DNA of 64,000 nucleotides from an uncultured Oscillibacter sp. (GCA_910584075.1 CAJTZI010000006.1:8871-72870); one strand, 5' to 3'. Positions 1 to 8,322 are shown, numbered from the stretch's first letter. Numbers and translations: made by a program. The notes: generated by a model from the letters alone, not told the origin.

Positions 1-624
1 CTCCTGACCCAGACGGCCTCCTGGGAGGAGATTCAAAGCCTGTGCGATGAGGGGATCCGGTACGGCTGCGCCAGCGTGTGCATCCCCGCAAGCTACGTCA
101 GGCGGGCCGCGGAATACGCCGCCGGGCGGATTCCTGTCTGCACGGTCATCGGCTTCCCCAACGGCTACGACACCTCCGCGGCCAAGTGCTTCATGGCAAA
201 GGATGCCGTGGACAACGGCGCAGACGAGGTGGACATGGTCATCAACCTCGGCTGGGTGAAGGACCGGCGGTGGGAGGACCTGCTCTCGGAGATCCGGGCG
301 GTGAAGGCCGCCTGCGGCAGCAAGGTTTTGAAGGTCATCATCGAGTGCTGCATGCTGACGGACGAGGAGAAGATCCGCCTCTGCGGAATCGTCACAGACT
401 CCGGCGCGGACTATATCAAGACCTCTACCGGCTTCGGCGGAGGCGGCGCTCTCCGGGAGGACGTGGCCCTGTTCGCCAGGCACATCGGCCCCCATGTGAA
501 GATCAAGGCCGCCGGCGGCATCGCCGGCCTCCAAGACGCAGAGGACTTCATCGCCCTGGGCGCGTCCCGCCTGGGCACCAGCCGCATCGTCAGGGCCGTG
601 AGGGCCATGGAGGCGGAAAAATAA
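1..624 (+). CDS. deoC: Deoxyribose-phosphate aldolase, 5'-truncated by window edge
   Basis: Reversibly cleaves 2-deoxyribose-5-phosphate to glyceraldehyde-3-phosphate and acetaldehyde in deoxynucleoside catabolism; cytosolic TIM barrel. The frame is open from base 1, so the N-terminus lies outside the window. Visible family blocks are the GADEVDMVIN segment, the KTSTGF strand whose lysine (codon 140 of this fragment) is the Schiff-base residue in the family, and the KAAGG strand with the second conserved lysine (codon 169). About 207 codons are present against 215-250 usual, so only a little is missing. A GTG at 76 is an internal Val, not a start. It converges on ylbJ with a hairpin between them. 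Confidence 0.95.
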   Translation, partial: LLTQTASWEEIQSLCDEGIRYGCASVCIPASYVRRAAEYAAGRIPVCTVIGFPNGYDTSAAKCFMAKDAVDNGADEVDMVINLGWVKDRRWEDLLSEIRAVKAACGSKVLKVIIECCMLTDEEKIRLCGIVTDSGADYIKTSTGFGGGGALREDVALFARHIGPHVKIKAAGGIAGLQDAEDFIALGASRLGTSRIVRAVRAMEAEK

Positions 625-650
625 TTCCTCTTTGTAGAAAAACGTCTGAC

Positions 651-693
651 AAATCCCCTCCGTTGTCGAATCATACGGCATCGGAGGGGATTT
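651..693. terminator. Intrinsic terminator between convergent deoC and ylbJ
   Basis: Perfect inverted repeat with arms AAATCCCCTCCG and CGGAGGGGATTT around a 19-base loop. A/T tracts on both outer sides let it serve both directions; ylbJ ends three bases downstream. Confidence 0.8.
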
Positions 694-695
694 GA

Positions 696-1622
696 TCAGC
701 CCAGGACGTATTTTCGGAGGGCCAGGGCCAGAACTGCGGACAGCAGGCCCTGGAGGACCTTGCCCAGGAGGCAGTTTCGCAGGCGCAGGCCGCTGCCCTC
801 CAGCACCGCCGCCGTCTGACACAGCACGGACAGCCCGCCCCAGCCGGCACACCCCGACGCCAGGACAAAGCCGAAGCCGTCCGCCGCCAGCAGGGGCGTC
901 AGGGAAAAGAGCTCCGTCAGCCCCACCAGCAGCGGCCCCATCCGTCCTCCCAGGGCGGCCAGGGGGGCCGCCAGCACGTAGAAGAAGATCACGAAGGCGC
1001 AGACGGACAGCATCCCCGCCGATCCGCCCCGCACCGCCTCCACCAGGGCGGCGAAAAAGGAGCCTTTCTGAGAAGGGGTTCTCCTTGTCATATGTTGAGA
1101 AGAGCCGTGTTCCCTGCCCCGGCGGAAGGCCAGACCCGTCAGCAGAGCAGCCAGAATGTGGATCAGCCACAGCCACACCCCGGTCCGGACGCTGCCAAAG
1201 ACCCCGGCCCCCAGCACGCTGATGAGGAACACGGGGTTGGAGTTGTTGCAGAAGGCCAGCAGACGCTCCGCCTCTCCCCGGGTCAGGGAGCCCTCCTGAT
1301 AGAGGCGGGCCGCCGTCTGGGCGCCGATAGGATACCCGCCCGCCAGCCCCAGCAGCAGCGCGGAGCTGGCGCACCCCGGCAGGCGGAACAACGGCGTCAT
1401 CAGCCCCGCCAGGTGGGGCGAGACCAGTTCTCCAAAGCCCAAGGACACCAGCAGACCGGACAGCACCAAAAAGGGAAACAGCGCCGGGACTACGGACCGC
1501 CCGCACAGAGTCAGGGCCTCCGCCGCCCACCGGCGGATTTCCCCCGTGTCCGCCAAAAACCAGGCCAGCACCGCGCACAGCCCCAGGCAGGCCAGTCCCC
1601 GCCACCGCATTCTCATACACAT
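696..1622 (-). CDS. ylbJ: Sporulation integral membrane protein YlbJ
   Basis: Polytopic membrane protein of about 308 residues with roughly eight hydrophobic segments and a nucleoside-recognition (Gate) fold. B. subtilis YlbJ is a sigma-E-controlled protein needed for normal spore cortex; the role here is by homology. Family-specific GGYPIGA and CNNSNP blocks are visible near residues 95 and 126. ATG at 1622 was chosen because an AGGGG stretch precedes it by about five bases; a GTG directly before it and ATGs at 1613 and 1607 are alternatives. The gene is divergent from yqfC, so sporulation genes flank the intergenic region on both sides. No clear sigma-E promoter could be picked by eye. Confidence 0.9.
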   Translation of the reverse strand: MCMRMRWRGLACLGLCAVLAWFLADTGEIRRWAAEALTLCGRSVVPALFPFLVLSGLLVSLGFGELVSPHLAGLMTPLFRLPGCASSALLLGLAGGYPIGAQTAARLYQEGSLTRGEAERLLAFCNNSNPVFLISVLGAGVFGSVRTGVWLWLIHILAALLTGLAFRRGREHGSSQHMTRRTPSQKGSFFAALVEAVRGGSAGMLSVCAFVIFFYVLAAPLAALGGRMGPLLVGLTELFSLTPLLAADGFGFVLASGCAGWGGLSVLCQTAAVLEGSGLRLRNCLLGKVLQGLLSAVLALALRKYVLG

Positions 1623-1732
1623 CACCGCCCCTACCCTATGCCGGAGGAGGCGGGCTTATGTCCGGGACGCTTTCGTTTTCAGGCAAGTTTTTGCCCCGGG
1701 CTGCATAGGGTCAGACAAGGGGTGAACTGGAA

Positions 1733-2023
1733 ATGGAGCGAAATCGAAAAGACCGGACGGGCGGCGTCCTGACCACGGTGGCGGAGCTGTTCGACCTGCC
1801 GGCGGACGTGGTAGCAGGACTGCCCAGGCTGGAGATGGTGGGCAGCCGCCAGCTGTACCTGGAGCACCACACCGGAATCCTGGCGTACACAGATCAGCAG
1901 ATCGATGCCAATACCGCCGGCGGCGTCCTGCGTGTAAAGGGAGAACGGCTGACACTATTGGCCATGACGGCGGGAGAGCTGCGGATCGGCGGGCACATCC
2001 AGTCCGTGGAGTGGGTGAGGTGA
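1733..2023 (+). CDS. yqfC: Sporulation protein YqfC
   Basis: A 96-residue soluble protein of the YqfC family. It is sporulation-associated, always found immediately before yqfD, and its biochemical role is unknown. The family pattern is seen in the middle (MVGSRQLYLEHHTGI) and in the C-terminal GELRIGGHIQSVE segment. An AAGGGGTGA ribosome site precedes the ATG. It is first gene of yqfC-yqfD-phoH-ybeY, the order known from B. subtilis. Only four bases separate it from yqfD. Confidence 0.9.
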   Translation: MERNRKDRTGGVLTTVAELFDLPADVVAGLPRLEMVGSRQLYLEHHTGILAYTDQQIDANTAGGVLRVKGERLTLLAMTAGELRIGGHIQSVEWVR

Positions 2024-2027
2024 GGCC

Positions 2028-3230
2028 ATGCTGAACGGAATCATCAACCGTCTCCGCGGTCAGGTCCGCATCCGGGCGGAGAGCGCCTTTCCGGAGCGGA
2101 TCCTGAACCTGTGCGGTGCCCGGGAGCTGGCCTTCTGGGACGTGGTGTGGGAGTCCCCCACCGCCTTTACCTGCCGTCTCAGCCGCCGGGACTGGCACAT
2201 CCTGCGCCAGTCGGCAAAGCATCTGGACTGTGAGCTCACGGTGGTGGGCCGGGAGGGAGCGCCCTACTTTCTCTTCCGGTTTCGCCACAGGCAGTCTCTG
2301 CTGATCGGCCTGACCCTCTGCGCCACGGCACTGTTTCTGGGCTCCTTCTTCGTCTGGGACTTCGTTGTGGAGGGCAATGAGACCGTGCCCGCGGAGAAAA
2401 TCCTGCGGGCCCTGGAGAAAAACGACGTCCACCTGGGCTCCTTCGGCCTGTCTCTGGACGGGGAGAGCATCCGCAACCATGTGCTGCTGGACATCCCGGA
2501 GCTGAGCTGGATCACCGTCAACGTCTCCGGCTGCCGGGCCCACGTCCAGGTGCGGGAGCGGACCCCGGCCCCGGAACGGCTGGACCGGCAGACTCCCTCC
2601 AATCTGATCGCCCGGCGGGCAGGGCTGGTACTGAAGGTCCGGGCCGTGGACGGCGTAGCGGCCGTCCAGCCGGGGACCGCCGTGACGGAGAACCAACTGC
2701 TGGTCTCCGGCGTGGAGGACACGGAGACCGTAGGTGCCCGGGTGCTGGCGGGAATGGGCAGCGTCACCGCCCGGACATGGTACACATTGACCGCCGCCAT
2801 GCCTCTGGAGGTACCGGAAAAACAGTACACTGGAGAGGAAAAGACGTGTTTCTCCCTGGTCTTCGGCACCCGCCGCATAAAATTCTTCTCAAACAGTAGC
2901 ATCCAGGGGGAGAAATATGATAAAATAACAAACAGGCATCCTCTCTCCCTCTTCGGGCTGCGGCTGCCGGCAACGCTGGTGACGGAGACCTTCCGCTTTT
3001 ACGAGGCCGTTCCCTCCTCCCGGGAGGCGGCGGAGGCGGAGCGGGCCGGAGAGGAAATCCTGACCTCGCACCTGGCCTCCATCGTGGAGCCATACGGCAC
3101 CGTCAGCTCCACGCTGTGCTCCTCCCGCCAGAAAGACGGCGTGCTGCTGGTGACCCTTTCGGCGGAGTGTGTGGAGGAGATTGGGACGCGGGTGCCCATC
3201 TACACGGAAGAACCGGGCCAAGGCCCGTAA
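2028..3230 (+). CDS. yqfD: Sporulation protein YqfD
   Basis: 400 residues: a cytoplasmic N-terminal part (1-85), one transmembrane helix around residues 88-110 (LLIGLTLCATALFLGSFF), then a large extracytoplasmic part with POTRA-like features (EGNETVPAEKILRALEKN). B. subtilis YqfD is a sigma-E regulon member required for efficient sporulation; its exact function is not established. Length matches the family (about 390-400). Translation probably follows yqfC closely, as the ATG lies four bases after its stop. Confidence 0.9.
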   Translation: MLNGIINRLRGQVRIRAESAFPERILNLCGARELAFWDVVWESPTAFTCRLSRRDWHILRQSAKHLDCELTVVGREGAPYFLFRFRHRQSLLIGLTLCATALFLGSFFVWDFVVEGNETVPAEKILRALEKNDVHLGSFGLSLDGESIRNHVLLDIPELSWITVNVSGCRAHVQVRERTPAPERLDRQTPSNLIARRAGLVLKVRAVDGVAAVQPGTAVTENQLLVSGVEDTETVGARVLAGMGSVTARTWYTLTAAMPLEVPEKQYTGEEKTCFSLVFGTRRIKFFSNSSIQGEKYDKITNRHPLSLFGLRLPATLVTETFRFYEAVPSSREAAEAERAGEEILTSHLASIVEPYGTVSSTLCSSRQKDGVLLVTLSAECVEEIGTRVPIYTEEPGQGP

Positions 3231-3248
3231 ACACAGGAGTGAATCTAT

Positions 3249-4229
3249 TTGGAACAGAGAATCAGCATCGAGCGGCTGGAGCAAGCCGTGAACATCTTCG
3301 GCTCCTTTGACGAGAATATCCGCCTTCTGGAACAGGAGTTCTCTGTCACGGTGACCAACCGGGACGGGGAGCTCCGGATCAACGGCGAGGCGGAGAACAC
3401 CATGCCCGCCAGCAAGGCCATCCAGGCCCTGCTGACCCTCTCCAGCCGGGGGGAGGCCATCGGAGAACAGAATGTGCGCTATGTCATCAATCTGGTGCGG
3501 GCGGGAAAGGAGAGCCAGATCGCGGAGCTCACCGGCGACGTGCTGTGCATCTCCGCCAAGGGCCGGCCCATCAAGCCCAAGACCATCGGCCAGAAGGAGT
3601 ATATCCAGTCCGTGCTCAAGAACACCGTCACCATCGGCGTGGGGCCGGCGGGCACTGGCAAGACCTACCTTGCCGTGGCCGCCGCCGTCCAGGCCTTCCG
3701 GGACAAGCAGGTAAACCGCATCATCCTCACCCGCCCCGCCGTGGAGGCTGGGGAGCGGCTGGGCTTCCTGCCCGGGGATCTCCAGAGCAAGGTGGACCCC
3801 TACCTGCGGCCGCTGTATGACGCCCTCTTCGATATGCTGGGGGCGGAGACGTACCAGAAGTATCTGGAGCGGGGCAACATCGAGGTGGCCCCCCTGGCCT
3901 ATATGCGGGGCCGGACTCTGGACGACAGCTTCATCATCCTGGACGAGGCCCAGAACACCAGCCGGGAGCAGATGAAGATGTTCCTCACCCGGCTGGGCTT
4001 CGGCTCCAAGATCGTCATCACCGGCGACGCCACCCAGATCGACCTGCCCGACGGCAAGACCTCCGGCCTGAAGGAGGCCATGCGGGTGCTCAAGAACGTG
4101 GAGGGCATCGGCATCTGCCAGCTGACCAACGCCGACGTGGTCCGCCACGTCATGGTCCAGCGGATTGTCCAGGCCTACGAGGAGTATGAGACCCATAAAA
4201 GCCGGAGGGATGGGGGGAAGCGGAAATGA
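3249..4229 (+). CDS. phoH: PhoH-family ATPase
   Basis: A 326-residue PhoH-like P-loop ATPase. The C-terminal two thirds form the helicase-like core, with Walker A GPAGTGKT at about residue 131 and Walker B FIILDEAQN at about 227. In most bacteria it neighbours ybeY and is thought to act in RNA metabolism. The start is TTG (MEQRISIERLEQ): AGGAG at 3235-3239 sits nine bases upstream and no ATG fits better. It overlaps ybeY by four bases (ATGA), implying translational coupling. Confidence 0.93.
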   Translation: MEQRISIERLEQAVNIFGSFDENIRLLEQEFSVTVTNRDGELRINGEAENTMPASKAIQALLTLSSRGEAIGEQNVRYVINLVRAGKESQIAELTGDVLCISAKGRPIKPKTIGQKEYIQSVLKNTVTIGVGPAGTGKTYLAVAAAVQAFRDKQVNRIILTRPAVEAGERLGFLPGDLQSKVDPYLRPLYDALFDMLGAETYQKYLERGNIEVAPLAYMRGRTLDDSFIILDEAQNTSREQMKMFLTRLGFGSKIVITGDATQIDLPDGKTSGLKEAMRVLKNVEGIGICQLTNADVVRHVMVQRIVQAYEEYETHKSRRDGGKRK

Positions 4230-4714
4230 GGCGGCACTATATTCCCGTCACTGCCAGCGTCCCCGGCGTAAACGACAGCCGGAAGGCCCTCATCCGCAAG
4301 GTCATCCGCACAGCTCTGGCGGCGGAGGGGGTGGACTTTCCCTGTGAGGTGGATGTGCTTGTCACCAACGACGCGGAGATTCACCGCCTGAACCGGGAAA
4401 CACGGCAGGTGGACCGCTCTACGGACGTGCTGAGCTTTCCCTCCTTTGCCCTCTCCCCCGGGGAACTGCCGGAGGCGGAGGATGCAGACCCCGGCACGGG
4501 GCTGGTGCCCCTGGGGGACATGGTGATCTCCATGGAGCACGTCGCCGCCCAGGCCAGGGAGTACGGTCACTCCACCCGCCGGGAGCTGGCGTATCTGGTG
4601 GTGCACTCGGTGCTCCATCTGCTGGGATATGACCATGTGGACGAGGGGCCTATGAAGGCGCAGATGCGGGAGAGAGAGGAGATCATTCTCGCGGGGTTGG
4701 GGATTGGGCGCTGA
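4226..4714 (+). CDS. ybeY: Endoribonuclease YbeY (16S rRNA maturation)
   Basis: Single-strand-specific metal-dependent endoribonuclease for 16S rRNA 3'-end maturation and ribosome quality control. The zinc motif H-x3-H-x5-H is visible in HSVLHLLGYDH at about residue 126, and the STDVLSFP block lies near residue 65. At 162 residues it has normal length. It is coupled to phoH by an ATGA overlap and ends the conserved sporulation/RNA operon. Confidence 0.96.
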   Translation: MRRHYIPVTASVPGVNDSRKALIRKVIRTALAAEGVDFPCEVDVLVTNDAEIHRLNRETRQVDRSTDVLSFPSFALSPGELPEAEDADPGTGLVPLGDMVISMEHVAAQAREYGHSTRRELAYLVVHSVLHLLGYDHVDEGPMKAQMREREEIILAGLGIGR

Positions 4715-4776
4715 GCCGCCCCCGGCAGGGGCAAATTCCCCCCTCCCGGCATAGGCTGTTCTTGAGGTGATTTACC

Positions 4777-5100
4777 ATGACATTACTTCAGGACGGCTGC
4801 ATCGCCTTTCTCGCCGCCGTAGGCCTCACCACCGTGGTCTGGCTGGCGGCCGGCGCCATCTTCCACGCGGGCCGGCCCGCCATCCCGGGCCTTTTGCTGG
4901 TCCTCCCCCTGCGGGGCGAGGCCCTGTCCATGGAGTCCGACGTGCGGGAGCTGCGCCGGGTCCAGGGCCAGCTGCCCGGGGCCAGAATCATTCTGGCGGA
5001 CTGCGGCCTCACGCCGGACGCCCGCCAGCTCGCCCAATACCTGGCGGGCCGCGGGAAAAACGCCGAGGTGGCGGACGGCGGGGATTTTCAAATGAAATAA
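4777..5100 (+). CDS. Small membrane-anchored protein, function unknown
   Basis: 107 residues: one N-terminal transmembrane helix (about 8-28, IAFLAAVGLTTVVWLAAGAI) followed by a soluble domain with two short beta-strand-like runs (LLLVLPLRG, ARIILADCGL), possibly a small alpha/beta fold. A TTGAGGTGATTT region just upstream contains the probable ribosome site. It lies between ybeY and recD2 in the same direction, with 19 bases to recD2, so it is probably cotranscribed. I do not recognise the family. Confidence 0.7.
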   Translation: MTLLQDGCIAFLAAVGLTTVVWLAAGAIFHAGRPAIPGLLLVLPLRGEALSMESDVRELRRVQGQLPGARIILADCGLTPDARQLAQYLAGRGKNAEVADGGDFQMK

Positions 5101-5119
5101 GACAGAGGGAACAAAAGAC

Positions 5120-7327
5120 ATGGAAGAGCTGACCTGCTGCGAGGGGACCGTACATAGCGTCATCTTTCAAAATCCAGAAAACGGATATACCGTCCTCCGC
5201 CTCCTGACACCGGAGGGGGAGGCGGTCACCGTGGTGGGGTGCGTCCCCTGCGCGGCCCCGGGGGAGCACCTGGCGGCCTCCGGCGTCTGGGAGACCCATC
5301 CCCAGCACGGAGAGCAGCTGCGGGCCTTGGAGCTGGAGCGGTCACTGCCGGAGGACGAAGAGGAAATTTTCAGCTACCTCTCCTCCGGCATCTGTAAAGG
5401 CGTGGGCCCCGCCACCGCCCAGCGCATTGTGGACCGGTTCGGGGCGGAGACCCTGGACATTCTGGAGCGGGATCCGGAGCGGCTGAACACCATCAAGGGC
5501 ATCACCTCCAAAAAGGCCCGGGAGATCGCCGAGGGATTCCGCCAGCATATGGGACTGCGGCGGCTGATGGCCTTTCTGGCCCAGTACCAGCTGCCGCCGG
5601 TGCTGGCCATGCACCTGCGGCGGCTGTATGGCGGCGAGGCGCTGGAGATGGTGCGCCAAAACCCCTACCTGCTGGCCGGCGATGGCTGGGGCGTGGCCTT
5701 CTCCGCCGCGGACGAGATCGCCATGAGCTTAGGGCTGGCCGCCGACAGCGGCTGCCGGGTGGAGGCGGCGGTGGCCTATGAGCTGGGCCATAACGAGAAC
5801 AACGGCCACGTCTTTCTGCCCCGGAACAAGCTGCTGGACGCCACCTGCCGCCTGCTGGACTGCGGCCTGGAGCCGGTGGAGGCCGCCCTGGACGCGCTGA
5901 TCCAGCGGGGGGCGGTGGTGCAGGAGCACGTGGCCAAGGTGGACGCCTGCTACCTCCGGCGGCTGTGGGAGGCGGAGCTGTCCGCCTGCACCCGGCTGAA
6001 CGTCTTGCTGACGGCGGAGGCGGACGAGAGCCGCGCCGCGGAGCAGACGGTCCGGGAGATCGAGGGGGAGCAGGGCGTCACCTACGCCCCCCAGCAGCGG
6101 CAGGCGGTGGAGCTGGCGGCCCGGAGGGGGGTGCTGATCCTCACCGGCGGCCCCGGCACCGGCAAGACCACCACCCTGCGGGGCATCGTGGCCCTGTTCC
6201 GGCGGATGGGGCTGGACACGGTGCTGGCGGCCCCCACGGGCCGGGCCGCCAAGCGCATGAGCGAGCTCTCAGACTCGGAGGCCCAGACCATCCACCGCCT
6301 CCTGGGGGTAAAGTGGGACGAGAACACCCGGGAGCCGGTGTTCTCAAAGACGGAGAAAGAGCCCCTGGAGGCGGACGCGGTGATTGTGGACGAGATGAGC
6401 ATGGTGGACCTGCCGCTCTTCTCCGCCCTGCTGCGGGCACTGCGGCCCGGCACCCGGCTGGTGCTGGTGGGAGACGCGGACCAGCTGCCCTCTGTGGGGG
6501 CGGGGAACGTCTTCTCCGACCTCATCCGCAGCGGCCGGGTGGAGACGGTGTTTTTGCGGGAGGTGTTCCGTCAGGCGGAGCAGTCCGCCATCATCCGCAA
6601 CGCCCACGCCGTGAACCTGGGCCAGCCTCCCGCGCTCGCCAGCAACCAGGGGGACTTCTTCTTCCTCTGCCGCCGGGAGGCGGAGCGGACGGTCTCCACC
6701 GTGGTGGAGCTGTGCAAGACCCGCCTGCCGGGGGGCATGGGCATTCCGGCGGACCAGATTCAGGTCCTCTCCCCCATGCGCAAGGGGTCCAGCGGCACCG
6801 TCCGCCTCAACGGCTGCCTCCAGGAGGCGCTGAATCCCAAATCGCCGGACAAGCGGGAGCTTTTGTGGGGAGAGCGCCTCTTCCGGGAGGGGGACCGGAT
6901 TATGCAGACCCGGAACGACTACGACGTCATCTGGGAGAGAGAGGACGGCTCCGTGGGCAGCGGCATCTTCAACGGCGACATGGGCCGGATTGAGAAGATC
7001 GACCCCTCCGGGGAGGTGCTGGAGCTGGCCTTTGACGACGGGCGGCGGGCGGTCTACGGCATTGAACAGCTCAGCGAGCTGGAGCTGGCCTACGCCGTCA
7101 CGGTCCACAAGGCCCAGGGCAGCGAGTACCGCTGCGCGGTGCTGGCGGCCATGCCCTCGGCCCAGTCGCTGATGGTGCGGGGGGTGCTGTACACCGCCCT
7201 GACCCGGGCCCGGGAGCTGCTGGTGGTGGTGGGGGACGACGCCGTTCTCCGCTCCATGGCGGCCAATGACCGCCAGCAGCGGCGGTACTCGGGCCTGCGG
7301 TGGCGGCTGGCCCACAGCGGAGAATGA
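5120..7327 (+). CDS. recD2: ATP-dependent RecD-like DNA helicase (RecD2)
   Basis: A 735-residue SF1B 5'-3' DNA helicase of the RecBC-independent RecD2 type, involved in DNA repair and replication-fork processing. An N-terminal OB-like domain and helix-hairpin-helix region (GICKGVGPATAQRIVDRFG near residue 92) precede Walker A GGPGTGKTT near residue 343. Walker B is VIVDEMSMVD, followed by GDADQLPSVGAGN and the C-terminal AYAVTVHKAQGSEY motif. Length is typical. A strong terminator follows the stop within a few bases. Confidence 0.95.
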   Translation: MEELTCCEGTVHSVIFQNPENGYTVLRLLTPEGEAVTVVGCVPCAAPGEHLAASGVWETHPQHGEQLRALELERSLPEDEEEIFSYLSSGICKGVGPATAQRIVDRFGAETLDILERDPERLNTIKGITSKKAREIAEGFRQHMGLRRLMAFLAQYQLPPVLAMHLRRLYGGEALEMVRQNPYLLAGDGWGVAFSAADEIAMSLGLAADSGCRVEAAVAYELGHNENNGHVFLPRNKLLDATCRLLDCGLEPVEAALDALIQRGAVVQEHVAKVDACYLRRLWEAELSACTRLNVLLTAEADESRAAEQTVREIEGEQGVTYAPQQRQAVELAARRGVLILTGGPGTGKTTTLRGIVALFRRMGLDTVLAAPTGRAAKRMSELSDSEAQTIHRLLGVKWDENTREPVFSKTEKEPLEADAVIVDEMSMVDLPLFSALLRALRPGTRLVLVGDADQLPSVGAGNVFSDLIRSGRVETVFLREVFRQAEQSAIIRNAHAVNLGQPPALASNQGDFFFLCRREAERTVSTVVELCKTRLPGGMGIPADQIQVLSPMRKGSSGTVRLNGCLQEALNPKSPDKRELLWGERLFREGDRIMQTRNDYDVIWEREDGSVGSGIFNGDMGRIEKIDPSGEVLELAFDDGRRAVYGIEQLSELELAYAVTVHKAQGSEYRCAVLAAMPSAQSLMVRGVLYTALTRARELLVVVGDDAVLRSMAANDRQQRRYSGLRWRLAHSGE

Positions 7328-7363
7328 ATATGCCGCCTCCGGCAAAGCCGGAGGCGGCATATT
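7327..7363 (+). terminator. Intrinsic terminator of recD2
   Basis: Perfect 17-bp stem (arms AATATGCCGCCTCCGGC and its complement) with an AAA loop, right behind the recD2 stop. The run after it (ATTCTTGCC) is only moderately T-rich. Confidence 0.8.
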
Positions 7364-7364
7364 C

Positions 7365-7393
7365 TTGCCTTCTGGGGAATTTTGTGGTATTCT
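7365..7393 (+). promoter_or_regulatory. Sigma-A-type promoter of a small mRNA
   Basis: TTGCCT at 7365-7370 and TATTCT at 7388-7393 with a 17-base spacer. Transcription would start near 7400 and run about 160 bases into the hairpin at 7530-7557. The -35 abuts the recD2 terminator, insulating this unit. Confidence 0.6.
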
Positions 7394-7473
7394 GATGCTG
7401 CTTCTGAAACAGGGGCAGAGCGTCGCATCACAAGCGGGTGGTCAGCTACTCCCTGACGAAGGGGGGTGACGCT

Positions 7474-7551
7474 ATGCGGATCACATTACATATTAGAGCC
7501 TTTACGGTGACAATTGTTGTGAAAAGCAGAAACCGTCACCCTGGCCGGTGA
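7474..7551 (+). CDS. 25-residue peptide, candidate type I toxin-like ORF
   Basis: A short ORF with a strong ribosome site (AAGGGGGGTGAC ending three bases before the ATG). The peptide begins MRITLHIRAF, continues with a hydrophobic TVTIVV run and ends with the basic tail KSRNRHPGR. Its stop codon lies inside the terminator stem. A convergent antisense promoter and shared terminator give the layout of a type I toxin-antitoxin (Fst/par-like) locus. The peptide is shorter and more beta-like than classical single-helix toxins, so toxicity is inference only. Confidence 0.5.
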   Translation: MRITLHIRAFTVTIVVKSRNRHPGR

Positions 7552-7613
7552 CGGTTTCTCATTAGAGACCCAAGCCTAACATGAGCTGACCGCTTGCCGC
7601 GGCGCTCTTTCTT
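7520..7613 (-). ncRNA. Predicted antisense RNA opposite the 25-codon ORF
   Basis: Inferred from a consensus minus-strand promoter (7620-7648) and the bidirectional terminator (7530-7557). The RNA would be about 90 nt, with the first ~50 nt unique and the rest fully complementary to the 3' end of the small mRNA. A further short complementarity exists: the mRNA carries ATTAGAGCC at 7492-7500 and the plus strand repeats ATTAGAGACC at 7561-7570. No similarity to a named Rfam family could be recognised by eye. Confidence 0.5.
7530..7557. terminator. Bidirectional terminator shared by two convergent small RNAs
   Basis: Perfect 11-bp stem: AAACCGTCACC (7530-7540) pairs with GGTGACGGTTT (7547-7557), loop CTGGCC. 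T-rich tails follow on both strands (TTTCTC on plus, TTTCTGCTTTTC on minus). Confidence 0.75.
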
Positions 7614-7619
7614 TTCTCA

Positions 7620-7648
7620 AGTATAATCCCGCACCCATTTCCTGTCAA
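7620..7648 (-). promoter_or_regulatory. Near-perfect sigma-A promoter of the antisense RNA
   Basis: Read on the minus strand: TTGACA (7648-7643), 17 bases, TATACT (7625-7620). No minus-strand protein gene follows, which points to a small RNA product. Confidence 0.75.
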
Positions 7649-7654
7649 GCCCTG

Positions 7655-7680
7655 AACCGCCTGTCCGGGGCGGTTTTTTA
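7655..7680 (+). terminator. Intrinsic terminator, plus direction
   Basis: Stem AACCGCC/GGCGGTT followed by TTTTTA. It lies just upstream of the antisense promoter and may stop read-through toward the phage-like pseudogene. Confidence 0.6.
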
Positions 7681-7789
7681 TAGAACGGGTTCCACGTTTC
7701 ATGCAGCTTCTCCGGGAGAGGCGGGGGTGTTTAGGGGGCAGCGGCCCGGTCAGGGGCCGGGGCCCCACAACAGAAAAGGAGAATCACAC

Positions 7790-8281
7790 ATGGAACAGAC
7801 CGCAAACTACCACCTCTCCCAATGGAAGGGAGAGGAGCGCATCCTGGTGGAGGACCTCAATACCGGCAACGCCAAGGTGGACGCCGCGCTGAAAGCCTAA
7901 GCGAAGGTCCGGCGGGCTGCCGGCGAGGCCGAGACCCAGGCCCGAACCGCGGCAGTGTCCTCCCTGAGCGCCGCCGTGGGCAAGCGGGGTAACTGCAAAA
8001 TCTGGACCACCAGCTACCAGGGCACCGGGACCGCCGGCCCCGGCGCTCCCACCTCCCTCACCTTTCCCAAAAAACCGGTGGCAGCGGCTATTGCCGACGG
8101 GAACGGTGCCCTGTATTGGCTGCTGCCAAGGGACGGCTGGATGATCTGTAACCGGACGTCCAATGTCCTCCGCTGGTCGGGGAGCACGGCCAAATGGTAT
8201 TGCAGAGATAATGAGGCGTATACGCAGCTCAACATCAGCGGCGCAACCTACCACGTCTTTGCGCTGATCTCCATGGACTGA
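7790..8281 (+). pseudogene. Phage-tail-like gene interrupted by an in-frame TAA
   Basis: An AAAGGAG site precedes ATG 7790. The frame starts MEQTANYHLSQW and continues VEDLNTGNAKVDAALKA, the N-terminal pattern of short phage tail/fibre-associated proteins in Clostridia. TAA at 7898-7900 follows codon 36. The same frame then continues open for 127 codons to TGA 8279-8281, including KIWTTSYQGTG and an aromatic C-terminal domain. A CAA-to-TAA change would explain it, as the family reads ALKAQ at this point. No other phage genes flank it, so it is a prophage relic. Alternatively, two separate small proteins could be made. Confidence 0.65.
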
Positions 8282-8292
8282 CAGCCAGGGAA

Positions 8293-8322
8293 AGGCCCCC
8301 GCTCCGAATGGAGCGGGGGCCT
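8293..8322. terminator. Terminator between pseudogene and surface-protein gene
   Basis: Perfect 13-bp stem AGGCCCCCGCTCC/GGAGCGGGGGCCT with a GAAT loop, placed 3' of both convergent units. Confidence 0.75.
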
